DNA of 64,000 nucleotides from Amycolatopsis oliviviridis (GTDB taxonomy: Bacteria > Actinomycetota > Actinomycetes > Mycobacteriales > Pseudonocardiaceae), in NCBI RefSeq assembly GCF_014654365.1, contig NZ_BNAY01000003.1:558001-622000 (forward strand), in the 5' to 3' direction. Below, in pieces: positions 37,161 to 47,301 of the stretch. The notes below the pieces were generated by a model. The model searched no databases. It worked only from the letters and a program-made list of their open reading frames with translations, and was not told the DNA's origin. How positions within the stretch are numbered: position 1 is the stretch's first letter; every line of letters begins with the position of its first letter. The position numbers and the translations under genes were made by a program.

Positions 37161-37661
37161 ATGCGTTCGTACGTACTGAGACGGCTGAAACCGTGTGAAC
37201 CGCCTTACCGGGCCCCGGGCAGGCTGGTGCACCGGGTGGCACCGCCGGACAACCAGCTCGTGCTGGACCTGCCGCTGTCCGGGGAACAGATCGTGGAGGA
37301 ACCCAAGCCACGACCCGACACACCGGACCGGCGTCAAGTGGGCAGGCTGCTGACCACGATCCTCGAAGCCTGTGACGGGCGGCGTCCGGCGGTGCAGGTG
37401 CGGCCCATCCTCGACCCGGCGCTCCACAGCGCGCTGCTCGACAGCGGCCGCCGTCGTCCGCCGGGCGGTTACCGGCCGAAGTCGATCCACCTGTGCCATC
37501 CGGCGGACGGCGTCGTCGAGGCCTGCGCGACGGTCGAACAGAACGATCGCTGCCTCGCGCTGGCGGCGCGCTTCGAGCGGACCCCGGCGGGCTGGGTGTG
37601 CACCCGGTTCAATCTGCTGAAGCCACCGCGACGCGTTTCCGCGCTCCGGCTCGCGGCATGA
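37161..37661 (+). CDS. Rv3235-family protein (DUF6459)
   Basis: The 166-residue protein has a C-terminal half with VQVRPILDPALHSALLDSGRRRPPGG, HLCHPADGVVEACATVEQNDRCLALAARFERTPAGWVCTRFNLL, which is the signature of the Rv3235/DUF6459 group found next to secA1 in actinobacteria. Its role is unknown. It is rich in Arg and Pro and lacks a signal peptide. The ATG follows GGAGGGGG. A family A hairpin separates it from secA, and the pairing with secA is conserved. Confidence 0.85.
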   Translation: MRSYVLRRLKPCEPPYRAPGRLVHRVAPPDNQLVLDLPLSGEQIVEEPKPRPDTPDRRQVGRLLTTILEACDGRRPAVQVRPILDPALHSALLDSGRRRPPGGYRPKSIHLCHPADGVVEACATVEQNDRCLALAARFERTPAGWVCTRFNLLKPPRRVSALRLAA

Positions 37662-37674
37662 CAAAGGGGTCTTC

Positions 37675-37729
37675 GCGCGTGAAGGCCCCCTTCCCGCGGC
37701 TGAGCCGAGGGAAGGGGGCCTTCACGCGC
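37675..37729. repeat. long inverted repeat, family A (copy 4)
   Basis: Arms 37675-37695 and 37709-37729 match over 21 bases (GCGCGTGAAGGCCCCCTTCC). The 13-base loop includes GGCTGAGCC, a small extra dyad, as in copies 3 and 5. It closes the convergent Rv3235-like and secA genes. Confidence 0.87.
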
Positions 37730-37738
37730 TTGGACTGT

Positions 37739-40570
37739 CTAGCGGCGCGGGCCCTTCTTGCCCTTCTTCTGGGAAGCGCGCTGCGCGGCACGACGCTCAC
37801 GGCGGGTCCCGCTCTGGTCACCGCCGTCGCTGCCGGCACTGTCCGAATGCGACTCGACGCCGCCGTCCTCGGACGGGCCCGACATGGTCAGCCCGGACCG
37901 CGCACCGCCGCCGAGTCCCTTGCCCCGCAACGCGGACGGCACGGATTCGGTGTCGGTCGCCGGACCCTGCGGCGGCGTCGGGCGGGCGTGCCGTCCGTCG
38001 CCGTTGGCGGCCTGGCCGTTCCCGGAACCGACACCGGCGGGCAGCGCGGACGCCGACTCGGGCGCCGGGGCGGCGGGTTCGGCCTGCTCGACCTGGAGGT
38101 TGAACAGGAAGCCGACGGCCTCCTCCTTCAGCGACTCCAGCATCGCGCGGAACATGTCGTAGCCCTCGCGCTGGTACTCGATGACCGGGTCGCGCTGCGC
38201 CAGGGCCCGCATGCCGATGCCCTCCTTGAGATAGTCCATCTCGTAGAGGTGCTCACGCCACTTGCGGTCGAGCACGGTGAGCATCACCTGGCGCTCCAGG
38301 CTGCGCATCGCGCCTTCGCCGACCTTGCCGTCGATCTCGACCTCGCGCTCGTCGTACGCGCGGTGAGCGTCGTCGAGCAGCGCCTCGCGCAGCCCTTCGG
38401 CGTCGAGGTCGTCTTCCTCGTTCAGGGCGTCCCAGGTGACCTTCACCGGGTACAGCGTCTTGAGCGCCGTCCACAGCTTCTCGTGGTCCCAGTCCTCGGC
38501 GTAGCCCGAAGAGGTCTCCTCGTTGACGTACGCGTTGATGACGTCGACGAGCATGTGCTCGATCTGCTCGCGGAGATCCTCGCCTTCGAGGACGCGCAGG
38601 CGCTCGGCGTAGATCACCTTGCGCTGCTCGTTCATGACCTCGTCGTACTTGAGGACGTTCTTGCGGATCTCCATGTTCTGCTGCTCGACCTGCGTCTGCG
38701 CGCTCTTGATCGCCTTGGAGACCATCTTGTGCTCGATCGGCACGTCGTCCGGCAGCCGCATGGTGGTCATGACCCGCTCGACCATGGTCGCGTTGAAGCG
38801 GCGCATGAGCTCGTCACCGAGCGACAGGTAGAACCGGGACTCGCCCGGGTCGCCCTGACGGCCGGAACGACCGCGGAGCTGGTTGTCGATCCGGCGCGAC
38901 TCGTGCCGCTCGGTGCCGAGCACGTACAGCCCGCCGGCCTCGCGGACCTCCTCGGCCTCGGTCTTGGTGTCGGCCTGGACCTCTTCGAGCACCTTCGGCC
39001 AGGCGGCCTCGTACTCCTCGGAGTGCTCCACCGGGTCGAGGCCGCGGTCGCGCAGCACCTCGTCGGCGATGATGTCCGGGTTGCCGCCGAGCACGATGTC
39101 GGTACCGCGGCCCGCCATGTTGGTGGCGACCGTGACCGCGCCCTTGCGCCCGGCGCGGGCGACGATCAGCGCCTCCCGGTCGTGGTGCTTGGCGTTGAGG
39201 ACCTCGTGCGGGACACCCAGCTTGAGCAGCAGCTTCGACAGGTGCTCGGACTTCTCGACACTCGTGGTGCCGACCAGCACCGGCTGGCCCTTCTCGTGCC
39301 GCTCGGCGATGTCCTCGGCGACGGCCTCGAACTTGGCCTGCTCGGTCTTGTAGATGAGGTCGGCCTGGTCGGCGCGGACCATCGGCCGGTTGGTCGGGAT
39401 CGGCACCACACCCAGCTTGTAGGTCTGGTGGAACTCGGCCGCCTCGGTCTCGGCGGTACCGGTCATACCCGACAGCTTGTCGTAGAGCCGGAAGTAGTTC
39501 TGCAGCGTGATCGTGGCGAGCGTCTGGTTCTCGGCCTTGATCTCGACGCCTTCCTTGGCCTCGATCGCCTGGTGCATGCCCTCGTTGTAGCGGCGGCCGT
39601 GCAGGATGCGGCCGGTGAACTCGTCGACGATGAGGACTTCGCCGTCACGGACGATGTAGTCCTTGTCGCGCTTGTAGAGCTCCTTGACCTTCAGCGCGTT
39701 GTTCAGGTAGCCGACCAGCGGCGTGTTCGCGGCCTCATAGAGGTTGTCGATGCCGAGCTGGTCCTCGACGAAGGCGACACCCTTCTCGGTGACACCGACG
39801 GTGCGCTTGCGGATGTCCACCTCGTAGTGGATGTCCGCCTTCATCAGCGGGGTCATCCGGGCGAACTCGACGTACCAGCGCGAGGACTGGTCGGCCGGAC
39901 CGGAGATGATCAGCGGCGTCCTGGCCTCGTCGATGAGGATGGAGTCCACCTCGTCGACGATCGCGAAGTTGTGGCCGCGCTGCACACAGTCTTCGAGGCT
40001 CCACGCCATGTTGTCGCGGAGGTAGTCGAAGCCGAACTCGTTGTTCGTGCCGTGCGTGATGTCGGCGGCGTACTGCTGGCGGCGGACCTCGGGCGTCTGG
40101 TCGGCCAGGATGACCCCGACCTCCAGGCCGAGGAAGCGGTGGATGCGGCCCATCCACTCGGCGTCACGTTTGGCCAGGTAGTCGTTCACCGTGATGACGT
40201 GCACGCCCTTGCCGGACACGGCGTTCAGGTACGCGGGGAGGACCTGGGTCAAGGTCTTGCCCTCACCGGTCTTCATCTCCGAGACCTGGCCGAGGTGCAG
40301 CGCGGCGCCGCCCATCAGCTGGACGTCGTAGGGCCGCTGGCCCAGCACGCGCCAGGCCGCCTCCCTCGCCACCGCGAAGGCCTCCGGCAGGAGGTCGTCG
40401 AGTGACTCGCCGTCCGCGTTCCGCTTACGGAACTCGTCGGTCTTGGCCCGCAGCGCGGTGTCCGAAAGTTCCTTGACGTCGTCTTCGAGGGTGTTGATGT
40501 GATCGGCGATGTTGCGCAGCCGCTTCACCATCTTGCCCTCGCCCGCGCGGAGCAGGCGGTTCAGCACCAT
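37739..40570 (-). CDS. secA: preprotein translocase ATPase SecA (SecA1)
   Basis: The 943-residue protein powers Sec export. It starts [18 protein letters not shown] and has Walker A MKTGEGKT, the DEVD-like [15 protein letters not shown], the preprotein cross-linking region after YVEFARM, motif [40 protein letters not shown], and the helical scaffold. The C-terminus is a low-complexity Gly/Ser/Asp-rich tail ending in a basic [18 protein letters not shown] stretch; the zinc-binding CxC tail of proteobacterial SecA is absent, as in other actinobacteria. ATG 40570 follows GAGGTCG. It is followed upstream by hpf with a perfect terminator between them. Confidence 0.96.
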   Translation of the reverse strand: MVLNRLLRAGEGKMVKRLRNIADHINTLEDDVKELSDTALRAKTDEFRKRNADGESLDDLLPEAFAVAREAAWRVLGQRPYDVQLMGGAALHLGQVSEMKTGEGKTLTQVLPAYLNAVSGKGVHVITVNDYLAKRDAEWMGRIHRFLGLEVGVILADQTPEVRRQQYAADITHGTNNEFGFDYLRDNMAWSLEDCVQRGHNFAIVDEVDSILIDEARTPLIISGPADQSSRWYVEFARMTPLMKADIHYEVDIRKRTVGVTEKGVAFVEDQLGIDNLYEAANTPLVGYLNNALKVKELYKRDKDYIVRDGEVLIVDEFTGRILHGRRYNEGMHQAIEAKEGVEIKAENQTLATITLQNYFRLYDKLSGMTGTAETEAAEFHQTYKLGVVPIPTNRPMVRADQADLIYKTEQAKFEAVAEDIAERHEKGQPVLVGTTSVEKSEHLSKLLLKLGVPHEVLNAKHHDREALIVARAGRKGAVTVATNMAGRGTDIVLGGNPDIIADEVLRDRGLDPVEHSEEYEAAWPKVLEEVQADTKTEAEEVREAGGLYVLGTERHESRRIDNQLRGRSGRQGDPGESRFYLSLGDELMRRFNATMVERVMTTMRLPDDVPIEHKMVSKAIKSAQTQVEQQNMEIRKNVLKYDEVMNEQRKVIYAERLRVLEGEDLREQIEHMLVDVINAYVNEETSSGYAEDWDHEKLWTALKTLYPVKVTWDALNEEDDLDAEGLREALLDDAHRAYDEREVEIDGKVGEGAMRSLERQVMLTVLDRKWREHLYEMDYLKEGIGMRALAQRDPVIEYQREGYDMFRAMLESLKEEAVGFLFNLQVEQAEPAAPAPESASALPAGVGSGNGQAANGDGRHARPTPPQGPATDTESVPSALRGKGLGGGARSGLTMSGPSEDGGVESHSDSAGSDGGDQSGTRRERRAAQRASQKKGKKGPRR

Positions 40571-40754
40571 CCGGTCGACCTCACTAGCTGATTGTGATCG
40601 CACCCGAGCCGGTCCCGGGCAATCTCGTACGCGGTGGCGCACTGGTAACGCACCACCGTCCGCCCCCATCGTAGGGAACACCTCGGTGTTCGCGCACGCA
40701 CCGTCTGTCGGTATCTGACCTGGCCGGTGCGCATCCCGGCTGATCCGGACAGGA

Positions 40755-40788
40755 AGGTGGCCCGTACGCGTGCGCGTACGGGCCACCT
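40755..40788 (-). terminator. perfect terminator dyad after hpf
   Basis: AGGTGGCCCGTACGCG at 40755-40770 pairs with CGCGTACGGGCCACCT at 40773-40788, 16 bp with a two-base loop. It is about 30 bases past the hpf stop and before secA on the minus strand. Its sequence is unrelated to families A-D. Confidence 0.75.
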
Positions 40789-40819
40789 CATAGGCGTTGT
40801 GGGTTGTCGGAGGGACCGG

Positions 40820-41509
40820 CTAGCTCAGCCGGATGACGCCGTAGTCGAAGCCTCGCCTCCGGTAGACGACGCTCGGGCAACCGGCGTCGGAGTCGTTGAA
40901 AAGATAGAAGTCGTGACCGACCAGTTCCATCTCGTAGAGAGCCTGGTCGACCGTCATGGGCTCCGCGTCGTGCTTCTTCTCGCGGACGACGCGACCGGGC
41001 TGGTGTTCGGTCACCCCGTCATCCCAGCGCTGCTGGGGCATCTCGAACTCTTCACCGCTCTCGACGGCGAAACCGTTGGCCAGGGGTTCGGCCTCTGGCG
41101 CCTCGAGCACAGCGGTACCCGCCAGATGTCGGGTGTCGGTGGTCATGCCACCGGCGGCCGCCATCGAAGTCGCCTCGGCGACGGATTCCGGGCGGCTGCG
41201 GCCGTAGTGCACGCGCCGGCGGTCGTGTGTCTTCCGCAACCTGTTCTCGAGCTTGTTGAGTGCGGAATCCAGCGCTGCGTAGAAGTCGCCCGCACACGCT
41301 TCGGCGCGCACGGCGGGGCCCCTGCCCTTACCGGTGATTTCGACGCGCTGGCAGTTCTTCGACTGCCGGCGATTGGGCTCGTGGAAGAGCTCCACGTCGT
41401 AACGGATGACCTTCTTGTCGTAGCGCTCTAGCCGGGCCAGCTTTTCGCTGACAAGTGCCCGATAGTGGTCAGGCACCTCCACGTTGCGGCCCTTAACGAC
41501 GATGTCCAT
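40820..41509 (-). CDS. hpf: long-form ribosome hibernation promoting factor
   Basis: The 229-residue protein has an N-terminal HPF/YfiA domain (MDIVVKGRNVEVPDHYRALVSEKLARLERYDKKV, about 1-100), a flexible linker, and a C-terminal dimerisation domain (QALYEMELVGHDFYLFNDSDAGCPSVVYRRRGFDYGVIRL). Long HPF proteins bind the 30S subunit and dimerise to make inactive 100S ribosomes in stationary phase. GGGAGGTC precedes the ATG. It is Rv3241c by position. A 543-base gap upstream should hold its promoter. Confidence 0.93.
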   Translation of the reverse strand: MDIVVKGRNVEVPDHYRALVSEKLARLERYDKKVIRYDVELFHEPNRRQSKNCQRVEITGKGRGPAVRAEACAGDFYAALDSALNKLENRLRKTHDRRRVHYGRSRPESVAEATSMAAAGGMTTDTRHLAGTAVLEAPEAEPLANGFAVESGEEFEMPQQRWDDGVTEHQPGRVVREKKHDAEPMTVDQALYEMELVGHDFYLFNDSDAGCPSVVYRRRGFDYGVIRLS

Positions 41510-42052
41510 ACACGACCTCCCTCGCTGAAATGACTGCGAGCTGTAGATGTGTTCACTAGGGCGCCGGTAAAGCGGGGACGAAGCCCGGATCGCGGGCGAT
41601 GAGGGAACTCGGCATCAGGTCACGACGTCTCGTGGCGGATGTCCGAGCGCGGACTCAGCGCGGCTCCGGCGCCAGGGACATGGGCTGGTCACCTCCCTGC
41701 CTGCCGGGATTGCTGATAGCGCTGCACGTTAGCTGCATCACGCCCCGAGCAACAGCCCCCGAGCCGGGGGATATCAGGACGTGAGACCTCGTCACCGCAC
41801 GCGACGACGGCAACCTGTCCAGCGGGACAATCCGGCTTGTCGGGCGTCGTCCCCGTGATTTGTTTTCACGCGGACGGCGCAAGCCTTCGGGCAGGAAAAA
41901 GCCGAGGGTGACGCCGCCAAGGGAATCCGCCGCCACCCCGGTGGAGTGGCGGGGCGTTCGAGCGTTCCCCGGAAGCTGCCTCATATCCCGTCAACGCCCT
42001 TGTACCCATTCCCGTTCCCGATCATTCATCACTCTTGTAGGTGACCCTTCGA
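41510..42052. other. 543-base intergenic region upstream of hpf
   Basis: The longest gene-free stretch in the window lies between the hpf start and the comF stop, both on the minus strand. It contains the comF 3' end and the hpf promoter. Open frames in it have no conserved motif or plausible start. No long hairpin, tRNA or riboswitch pattern was recognised; an hpf leader RNA cannot be excluded. Confidence 0.5.
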
Positions 42053-42691
42053 TCACCCGGCGGCGGCCAGTGCGATCACCGCGGAAACGTGAATTCCGCT
42101 TATGTCCAAAAGGCGCACACAAGCGGCGGCGGTTGCTCCGGTTGTGATCACGTCGTCAAGAAGAACGACCTTCTCCGGGCGGGCTCCCGGCATCAGGCGG
42201 ACGCGGCCGTCGAGGTTCACCGCGCGCTCGGCGCGGGTGAGGCCCGCCGCGTCGCGGACCCCGGCCCCGAGGGCGAGGATCGGGGCCACGGTCGCTGGTT
42301 TTCCGTTTTCTGCCAACACTTTCACGCACTCCTCGGCGAGGCGCCGGACGTGCGGTCCACCTCGGACACGCGAGGCGTGCCGTCTCGAAGGGACCGGGAC
42401 CAGGCAGGGTTCCTCGGCGGGCTCGGGCAGCTGGACCAGGGCTTCGGCGACGGCCCGGCCGAGGGACGGTGCGAGGTCGCGACGGCCGCGTTCCTTGTAG
42501 GCGAGGATCAGCCGCCGGGCTTCGTCGGCGTAGCGGGCCAGGGCGTAGACGGGGACTCGGCCGGCCGTGGGCGCGCGGGTGATCTCGCTGAGCGAACCCC
42601 AAGCCGTCTGACAGGTGGTGCAGCAAGGCGCGCCGGGTGCCCCGCAGGAGGCGCAGCGGGCGGGGATGAGGAGATCCAGGAGTTTGGTCAT
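42053..42691 (-). CDS. comF: ComF family phosphoribosyltransferase-like protein
   Basis: The 212-residue protein has an N-terminal four-Cys zinc motif (ARCASCGAPGAPCCTTC) and a type I phosphoribosyltransferase domain with the PRPP loop VVLLDDVITTGATA. ComF proteins act with ComFA in DNA uptake in Firmicutes; their job in actinobacteria is unclear. ATG 42689-42691 gives the canonical MTKLLDLLIPARC start; an ATG 51 bases upstream is possible. It lies downstream of lpqB as Rv3242c does in M. tuberculosis. Confidence 0.88.
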   Translation of the reverse strand: MTKLLDLLIPARCASCGAPGAPCCTTCQTAWGSLSEITRAPTAGRVPVYALARYADEARRLILAYKERGRRDLAPSLGRAVAEALVQLPEPAEEPCLVPVPSRRHASRVRGGPHVRRLAEECVKVLAENGKPATVAPILALGAGVRDAAGLTRAERAVNLDGRVRLMPGARPEKVVLLDDVITTGATAAACVRLLDISGIHVSAVIALAAAG

Positions 42692-43065
42692 GCCTGCCAC
42701 GGTCGCGCCTAGGTCCGACAGTTCCCGGTCCCGTCGTGTCATGAGGGGTCCCCTTTGGACACTTTTCGTCCTGAGGTGACCCCTCATGACAGCAGTCGAG
42801 GAGAAAGGGCCGGGGTTCGGTGGCTCACCGGGGATGCCAATCGAGAAGAACCCGGGACGACTACCGAGAAGAAGGCGCTTCAGCCGACTGGCCGCCTTCG
42901 CGACGCTTCGCGGCTCCCGCCTGGTCCGTGATCGCCGCGCTCGTCCCAGGCGCCACCGGCTGCCACATCGCTCACAGCTGAAGCGCGTGAAGGCCCCCTT
43001 CCCTCGGCTGAGCCGAGGGAAGGGGGCCTTCACGCGCTTCAGGTAGGTGAGCCGGTCCGGAGAGC
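42692..43065. other. 374-base gap with hairpin between comF and lpqB
   Basis: Apart from the 30-bp inverted repeat at 42979-43041 and the stretch before the comF start, no gene was seen. Short open frames lack coding character. Confidence 0.5.
42979..43041. repeat. 63-base inverted repeat, family A (copy 5)
   Basis: Arms 42979-43008 and 43012-43041 are perfect complements over 30 bases with a three-base loop TGA. Besides the core GCGTGAAGGCCCCCTTCCCT the arms include CTCGGC/GCCGAG, which copies 3 and 4 keep only in part. It lies 24 bases past the lpqB stop and upstream of comF. Confidence 0.9.
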
Positions 43066-44790
43066 TCAGCCCGGGTAGAACGGGTCCGCGTCGGTGACGG
43101 TGTGCGCCTGCGGTCGCCAGACCTCGCCCAGTTCCGAGGCGACCCACAGCCCGCCCGCGTCCGCGACCAGGTTCTGCTTGCTCGGCGCAGCGGTGACGCC
43201 GTGCACCGGCGGGGTCAGGTTCGAGCTGTTGAAGGCGTCCATCCGCTGCCCGTCCACCGGCACCTTGACCACCGGCAGCGTGTTCGACGACGTCGCGGCG
43301 ATCAGGTGGTCCTGGGTCGCCCAGTCGACGTCGACGACGTCCTTGAGGTCGCGTTCCTGCAGCTTGCGCGGCGCGCGCAGCGCCACGGAGTCCGCCGTCC
43401 GCACGATCGAGGCGACCACCAGCTGACCGTTGACCACCGCGGCCAGCCGCGACCCGTCGCGCGAAAGCCGCAGTTCGGTGATCTGGCCGAGCCCGGTGAG
43501 CAGGGTCGCGTCGACGCCGGCCTTCACCCAGCGGCCGTCCGCGGCCAGGGTGACCCTGGCGACGGTGTTGTGGTCGACGACCGTCCAGACCTCGCCCGAA
43601 ACCCCGCCGCCGCGGGAGACCGGGCGCCAGGTGGGGCGGCTCAGGCTGCCGCCGAACAGGTCCACCGATGCGAGCTCGTGCCCCAGGTCGCCGACCCGGA
43701 GCCACTGCCTGCCGTCGCGTTCTTCGACCACCGCGAGCCGTTTGCCGTCGACGGACTGGGCGGCGCTGATGACCTTGTAGCCACCGTTGCCCGCGGGCCC
43801 GCCGACCGGCTGGCCGTCGCCGAGCGACCGGATCCGCCCGTTGACGGTCATCAGCCCTTGCTCGGAGTCGGGCGCGATGTGCGCGTTGTAGTTCAGCAGT
43901 TCGCTGGCGCGCCAGTATTCGTGTTCCGGCACCAGTGCGGTGCCGTCGGCCAGCAGCCGGATCCGGCTCAACGTCACCGTCTGCAGCGAGAGGATGATCT
44001 GCGCGGCGATCAGGTTCCGGTCCACGAGGCTGGCCCCGCCGATCCCGGTCAGGGCGACGTCGAGTGTCCCGTCGTCCGTGCTGCGCACGTTGGTCTCGGT
44101 GGTGACCTGGTCGTTCAGCAGGTCCTTGACCGCGCCCTTCAGCCCTTCCGACGGCCCCTGCAGCACCAGGTCCATGACCCGGCCGGGCAATCCAGCCTGC
44201 GGTTTCGCCGCGACGTAGCGGAGGTCGGGGACGAAGGCGCCGGAGTCGGGCGAGTAGAAGCTGATCGGCACCCGGAAGTAGTTCGCCGCGAAGTCCTTCT
44301 CGGTGACGGCGAGTTCCTGCGGCGGGTCCACGATCCGCCACTGGCCGTTCTGCTGCTTCCGCAGCTTGAACTGCTGCGAGTACTCGGTCTTCACCGGGAT
44401 GAACGCGCTGTCGGGGCTCAGGTTGCCGAGTTTGAACCCGCGGACGTTCACCAGCTGCTCGTCCGGGTTCCCGGACGGCGTCCCGGTGTCGTAAACGGTG
44501 CCGAAGGTGTCGTCGATGATCGCCAGCCCGGGTGACGGCTTCCAGTTTCGCCGGGCCTCGTCGTCGAGGTACACCCGCGCGTTGGCGTTCGCCGAGCCCG
44601 GGGTCGCGGAGTTGCGGATGAACTGGCGGATGACGGTGAGCGAGTCGATCCCGGCCGCCGGTTCGGGGACGTCCACCGGCGCCTGCCCGGGTTTGTCCCC
44701 GGGGACGACGGCGGGCTGGGATTCGAGCGGGATGTTCGCGCAGCCGGCGACCAGCAGGAACACCGTGAGCAGGGTCAGCAGCCGCTTCAC
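43066..44790 (-). CDS. lpqB: lipoprotein LpqB, MtrAB-associated
   Basis: The 574-residue protein starts MKRLLTLLTVFLLVAGCANIP, with lipobox VAGC (Cys17). It has a GerMN-type domain (about 80-310) and a C-terminal beta-propeller-like region, as in LpqB, which binds the sensor domain of MtrB and modulates MtrA phosphorylation. GTG start overlaps the mtrB stop by four bases (GTGA). It is the last gene of the mtrA-mtrB-lpqB operon and ends at a family A hairpin. Confidence 0.95.
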   Translation of the reverse strand: MKRLLTLLTVFLLVAGCANIPLESQPAVVPGDKPGQAPVDVPEPAAGIDSLTVIRQFIRNSATPGSANANARVYLDDEARRNWKPSPGLAIIDDTFGTVYDTGTPSGNPDEQLVNVRGFKLGNLSPDSAFIPVKTEYSQQFKLRKQQNGQWRIVDPPQELAVTEKDFAANYFRVPISFYSPDSGAFVPDLRYVAAKPQAGLPGRVMDLVLQGPSEGLKGAVKDLLNDQVTTETNVRSTDDGTLDVALTGIGGASLVDRNLIAAQIILSLQTVTLSRIRLLADGTALVPEHEYWRASELLNYNAHIAPDSEQGLMTVNGRIRSLGDGQPVGGPAGNGGYKVISAAQSVDGKRLAVVEERDGRQWLRVGDLGHELASVDLFGGSLSRPTWRPVSRGGGVSGEVWTVVDHNTVARVTLAADGRWVKAGVDATLLTGLGQITELRLSRDGSRLAAVVNGQLVVASIVRTADSVALRAPRKLQERDLKDVVDVDWATQDHLIAATSSNTLPVVKVPVDGQRMDAFNSSNLTPPVHGVTAAPSKQNLVADAGGLWVASELGEVWRPQAHTVTDADPFYPG

Positions 44791-46505
44791 CGGCCGACCT
44801 CCTCGGGCTCGGCGAGGATCGCGTCGGGCGCGGGCCGGACTTCGAGCAGCCCTGACGACGCGCCGTGCGTTTCGGTCGCCTTGTGATCGGGCGGGGGCAG
44901 GACCAGCGGGCTCTCCCCCATCGGCGTGTCCTGCCGCCGCGGCAGCACGAGCCGGAAGCAGGCACCGTGGCCGGTCTCGCCCCAGGCGTCGAGGACGCCG
45001 CCGTGCAGCCGGGCGTCCTCCTGGCTGATCGCGAGGCCGAGACCGGTGCCGCCGGTCCGGCGGTTGCGGGACGGGTCGGCCCGCCAGAACCGGTTGAACA
45101 CCAGTTCCGCCTCGCCGGGGCGGAGCCCGACGCCACGGTCACGCACGGTGATGGCGACGGCGGTCTCGTTGACCGCGAGCGTCAGCACCACCGGGTTTCC
45201 TTCGCTGTGGTCGACCGCGTTGGCCAGCAGGTTGCGCAGGATCCGCTCGACGCGGCGCGCGTCGACCTCGGCGGGCGCCTCCTCGTCCGGCAGGATCAGC
45301 TCGACCGAACTGCCCGCGTTGCCCGCGATCACCCGGACCTGTTCGACGGCCCTGGTCGCGATCGGCCGGACGTCGATCAGCTCGGCCGAGAGCTCCTCGA
45401 CACCCGCGTCGAGCCTGCTGATCTCCAGCAGGTCGCCGAGCAGGGCCTCGAACCGGTCGAGTTCGTCGACCAGCAGTTCGGTGGAGCGGGCGAGCCCGGC
45501 CGGGAACTGCTCGCGCGACGCGTGCAGCACGTCGGCGGCCATCCGGACGGTGGTCAGCGGGGTGCGCAGTTCGTGCGAGACGTCGGAGGTGAACCGGCGC
45601 TGCAACCCGCCGAATTCCTCCAGCTGGCGGATCTGCCGCTGGATGCTCGCGGCCATCTCGTTGTAGGAGACGGCGAGTTTGGCCAGATCGTCCTCGCCGA
45701 GCACGGCGAGGCGCTGGTCGAGATCCCCGCCCGCGAACTGTTCGGCCGCCGCGGCGGCCTGCCGGACCGGCCGGACCACCTGCCGGGTGACCAGGTTCGT
45801 GATCCCGGCCAGCAGGAGCAGCAGGACCAGACCACCGACGAGCAGCGTGTTCTGCACGGTCGAGACGGTGTTCTGCTCGCTGGTGAGCGGGTACAGCAGA
45901 TAGAGCTGGAGCGGGTTGATCATCGTGCTCACCGGCGCGCCGACGATCATGTACGTCGTCTTGCCACCGTCGGGTTCGGTGGCCGTGTGGATCAGCCAGC
46001 TGAGCTGCTCGGTTTCCACGAACTGGCGCAGCCGGACCGGCACCTTGTCGTAGGGACCGGCGGCGACCGGCTTGCTCGACTGGTCGCGGCCGCCGGCGGC
46101 CAGCACCGGTTCGAAGGTGCCCGCCGTCGATCCCACGCCGTCCTGCGACGTCGTCGTGCTGGTGATCTTCTTGAGCGCGTTGTTCATCCGCGCCGTGAGC
46201 GCTTCCGAGCTTTCGGTACCGACGCCGACCAGCTCACTGGCCGCGGTCTCGACGACCGCCCGGGTCTGCGCGATCGCCGCGTTCTGCTTGGTCTCCATCA
46301 GCCGGTCGGTGATCTGGTTCTGCAGCACCATGCCCAGCACGAACACCACGGCCGACGACAGCGCCAGCGTCGACACGGTGACGCGGAACTGCAGCGAATA
46401 CCGCCACAGTTCGTTGAACGAGACGATCTTGCGGCGCACGAAAACCACGATGCGCCGAACATGGCGCATCGTGGTCTGGACAAGCCTTCGCAAGCGTCCG
46501 CTCAT
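44787..46505 (-). CDS. mtrB: sensor histidine kinase MtrB
   Basis: The 572-residue kinase has transmembrane helices at about 41-62 and 222-240, an extracellular sensor domain between them, a HAMP segment, the H-box FTSDVSHELRTPLTTVRM with His311, and an ATPase domain with N box LLANAVDHS and DRGVGLRPGE. MtrB phosphorylates MtrA; the pair controls cell-wall hydrolase, septation and osmotic genes. It begins seven bases after the mtrA stop and overlaps lpqB, so one operon is certain. Confidence 0.96.
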   Translation of the reverse strand: MSGRLRRLVQTTMRHVRRIVVFVRRKIVSFNELWRYSLQFRVTVSTLALSSAVVFVLGMVLQNQITDRLMETKQNAAIAQTRAVVETAASELVGVGTESSEALTARMNNALKKITSTTTSQDGVGSTAGTFEPVLAAGGRDQSSKPVAAGPYDKVPVRLRQFVETEQLSWLIHTATEPDGGKTTYMIVGAPVSTMINPLQLYLLYPLTSEQNTVSTVQNTLLVGGLVLLLLLAGITNLVTRQVVRPVRQAAAAAEQFAGGDLDQRLAVLGEDDLAKLAVSYNEMAASIQRQIRQLEEFGGLQRRFTSDVSHELRTPLTTVRMAADVLHASREQFPAGLARSTELLVDELDRFEALLGDLLEISRLDAGVEELSAELIDVRPIATRAVEQVRVIAGNAGSSVELILPDEEAPAEVDARRVERILRNLLANAVDHSEGNPVVLTLAVNETAVAITVRDRGVGLRPGEAELVFNRFWRADPSRNRRTGGTGLGLAISQEDARLHGGVLDAWGETGHGACFRLVLPRRQDTPMGESPLVLPPPDHKATETHGASSGLLEVRPAPDAILAEPEEVGR

Positions 46506-46512
46506 GGGGTGA

Positions 46513-47190
46513 TCACGGCGGGCCGGCCTTGTACCCGACGCCGCGGACCGTCAACACCACCTCGGGGTGCTCCGGGTCCTTCTCCACCTTCGAACGCAGA
46601 CGCTGGACGTGCACGTTCACCAGGCGGGTGTCGGCGGCGTGGCGATAGCCCCACACCTGTTCGAGGAGTACCTCGCGGGTGAACACCTGACGCGGTTTAC
46701 GGGCGAGCGCGACCAGGAGGTCGAACTCCAGCGGGGTCAGCGGGATGGCCTTGCCCTCCCGGGTCACCTCGTGTCCGGGGACGTCGATCGCGAGGTCGCC
46801 GATCGTCAGCGACTCGGCGGGCTCGGCCTCGGTGCGGCGCATCCGGGCGCGGACGCGGGCCACGAGTTCCTTCGGCTTGAAGGGCTTGACCACATAGTCG
46901 TCGGCCCCCGATTCGAGCCCGAGGACGATGTCGACGGTGTCGCTCTTGGCGGTGAGCATCACGATCGGCACGCCGGACTCGGCCCGGATCGCCTTGCAGA
47001 CGTCGATGCCGTTCATCCCGGGCAGCATGAGGTCGAGGAGGACCAGGTCCGGTTTCAGCTCACGAAGCGCGGGCAGCGCTCGTGAGCCGTCGGCCACGAC
47101 GGCTGTGTCGAACCCCTCCCCACGCAGCACGATGGTGAGCATCTCCGCGAGAGCAGGGTCGTCGTCGACGACCAGAACACGTGCCTTCAT
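46513..47190 (-). CDS. mtrA: response regulator MtrA
   Basis: The 225-residue OmpR/PhoB-type regulator has a receiver domain with VVDDDPALAEML and the phosphoacceptor Asp53 in LLDLMLPGMNG, the Lys in VVKPFKPKEL, and a winged-helix DNA-binding domain ending TRLVNVHVQRLRSKVEKDPEHPEVVLTVRGVGYKAG. It regulates replication, cell division and wall genes in actinobacteria. It heads the mtrA-mtrB-lpqB operon; the promoter lies in 47191-47301. Confidence 0.97.
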   Translation of the reverse strand: MKARVLVVDDDPALAEMLTIVLRGEGFDTAVVADGSRALPALRELKPDLVLLDLMLPGMNGIDVCKAIRAESGVPIVMLTAKSDTVDIVLGLESGADDYVVKPFKPKELVARVRARMRRTEAEPAESLTIGDLAIDVPGHEVTREGKAIPLTPLEFDLLVALARKPRQVFTREVLLEQVWGYRHAADTRLVNVHVQRLRSKVEKDPEHPEVVLTVRGVGYKAGPP

Positions 47191-47301
47191 AAACCTATGT
47201 TCGCACTAGTTTCCCCGCGCGAGCGCGCGACCCGGCGATGTGACCACCAGAAAGATCATCGAAACGGGCAAATTGCTCCATCCGAGTAGGGTCTTCGGCC
47301 C

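Noticed and set aside
37493..40405. 970-codon plus-strand frame opposite secA
   Set aside because: The frame is a complement of the secA reading frame; composition is Val/Leu/Asp/His-rich without any domain, while secA on the other strand is unmistakable.
41655..41984. Small ORFs in the gap upstream of hpf
   Set aside because: No conserved motif, no good ribosome binding site and composition like intergenic sequence.
42053..45142. Open frame joining comF to sequence inside lpqB/mtrB (1029 codons)
   Set aside because: The upstream part is out of frame with lpqB and mtrB and only the comF end has protein features.
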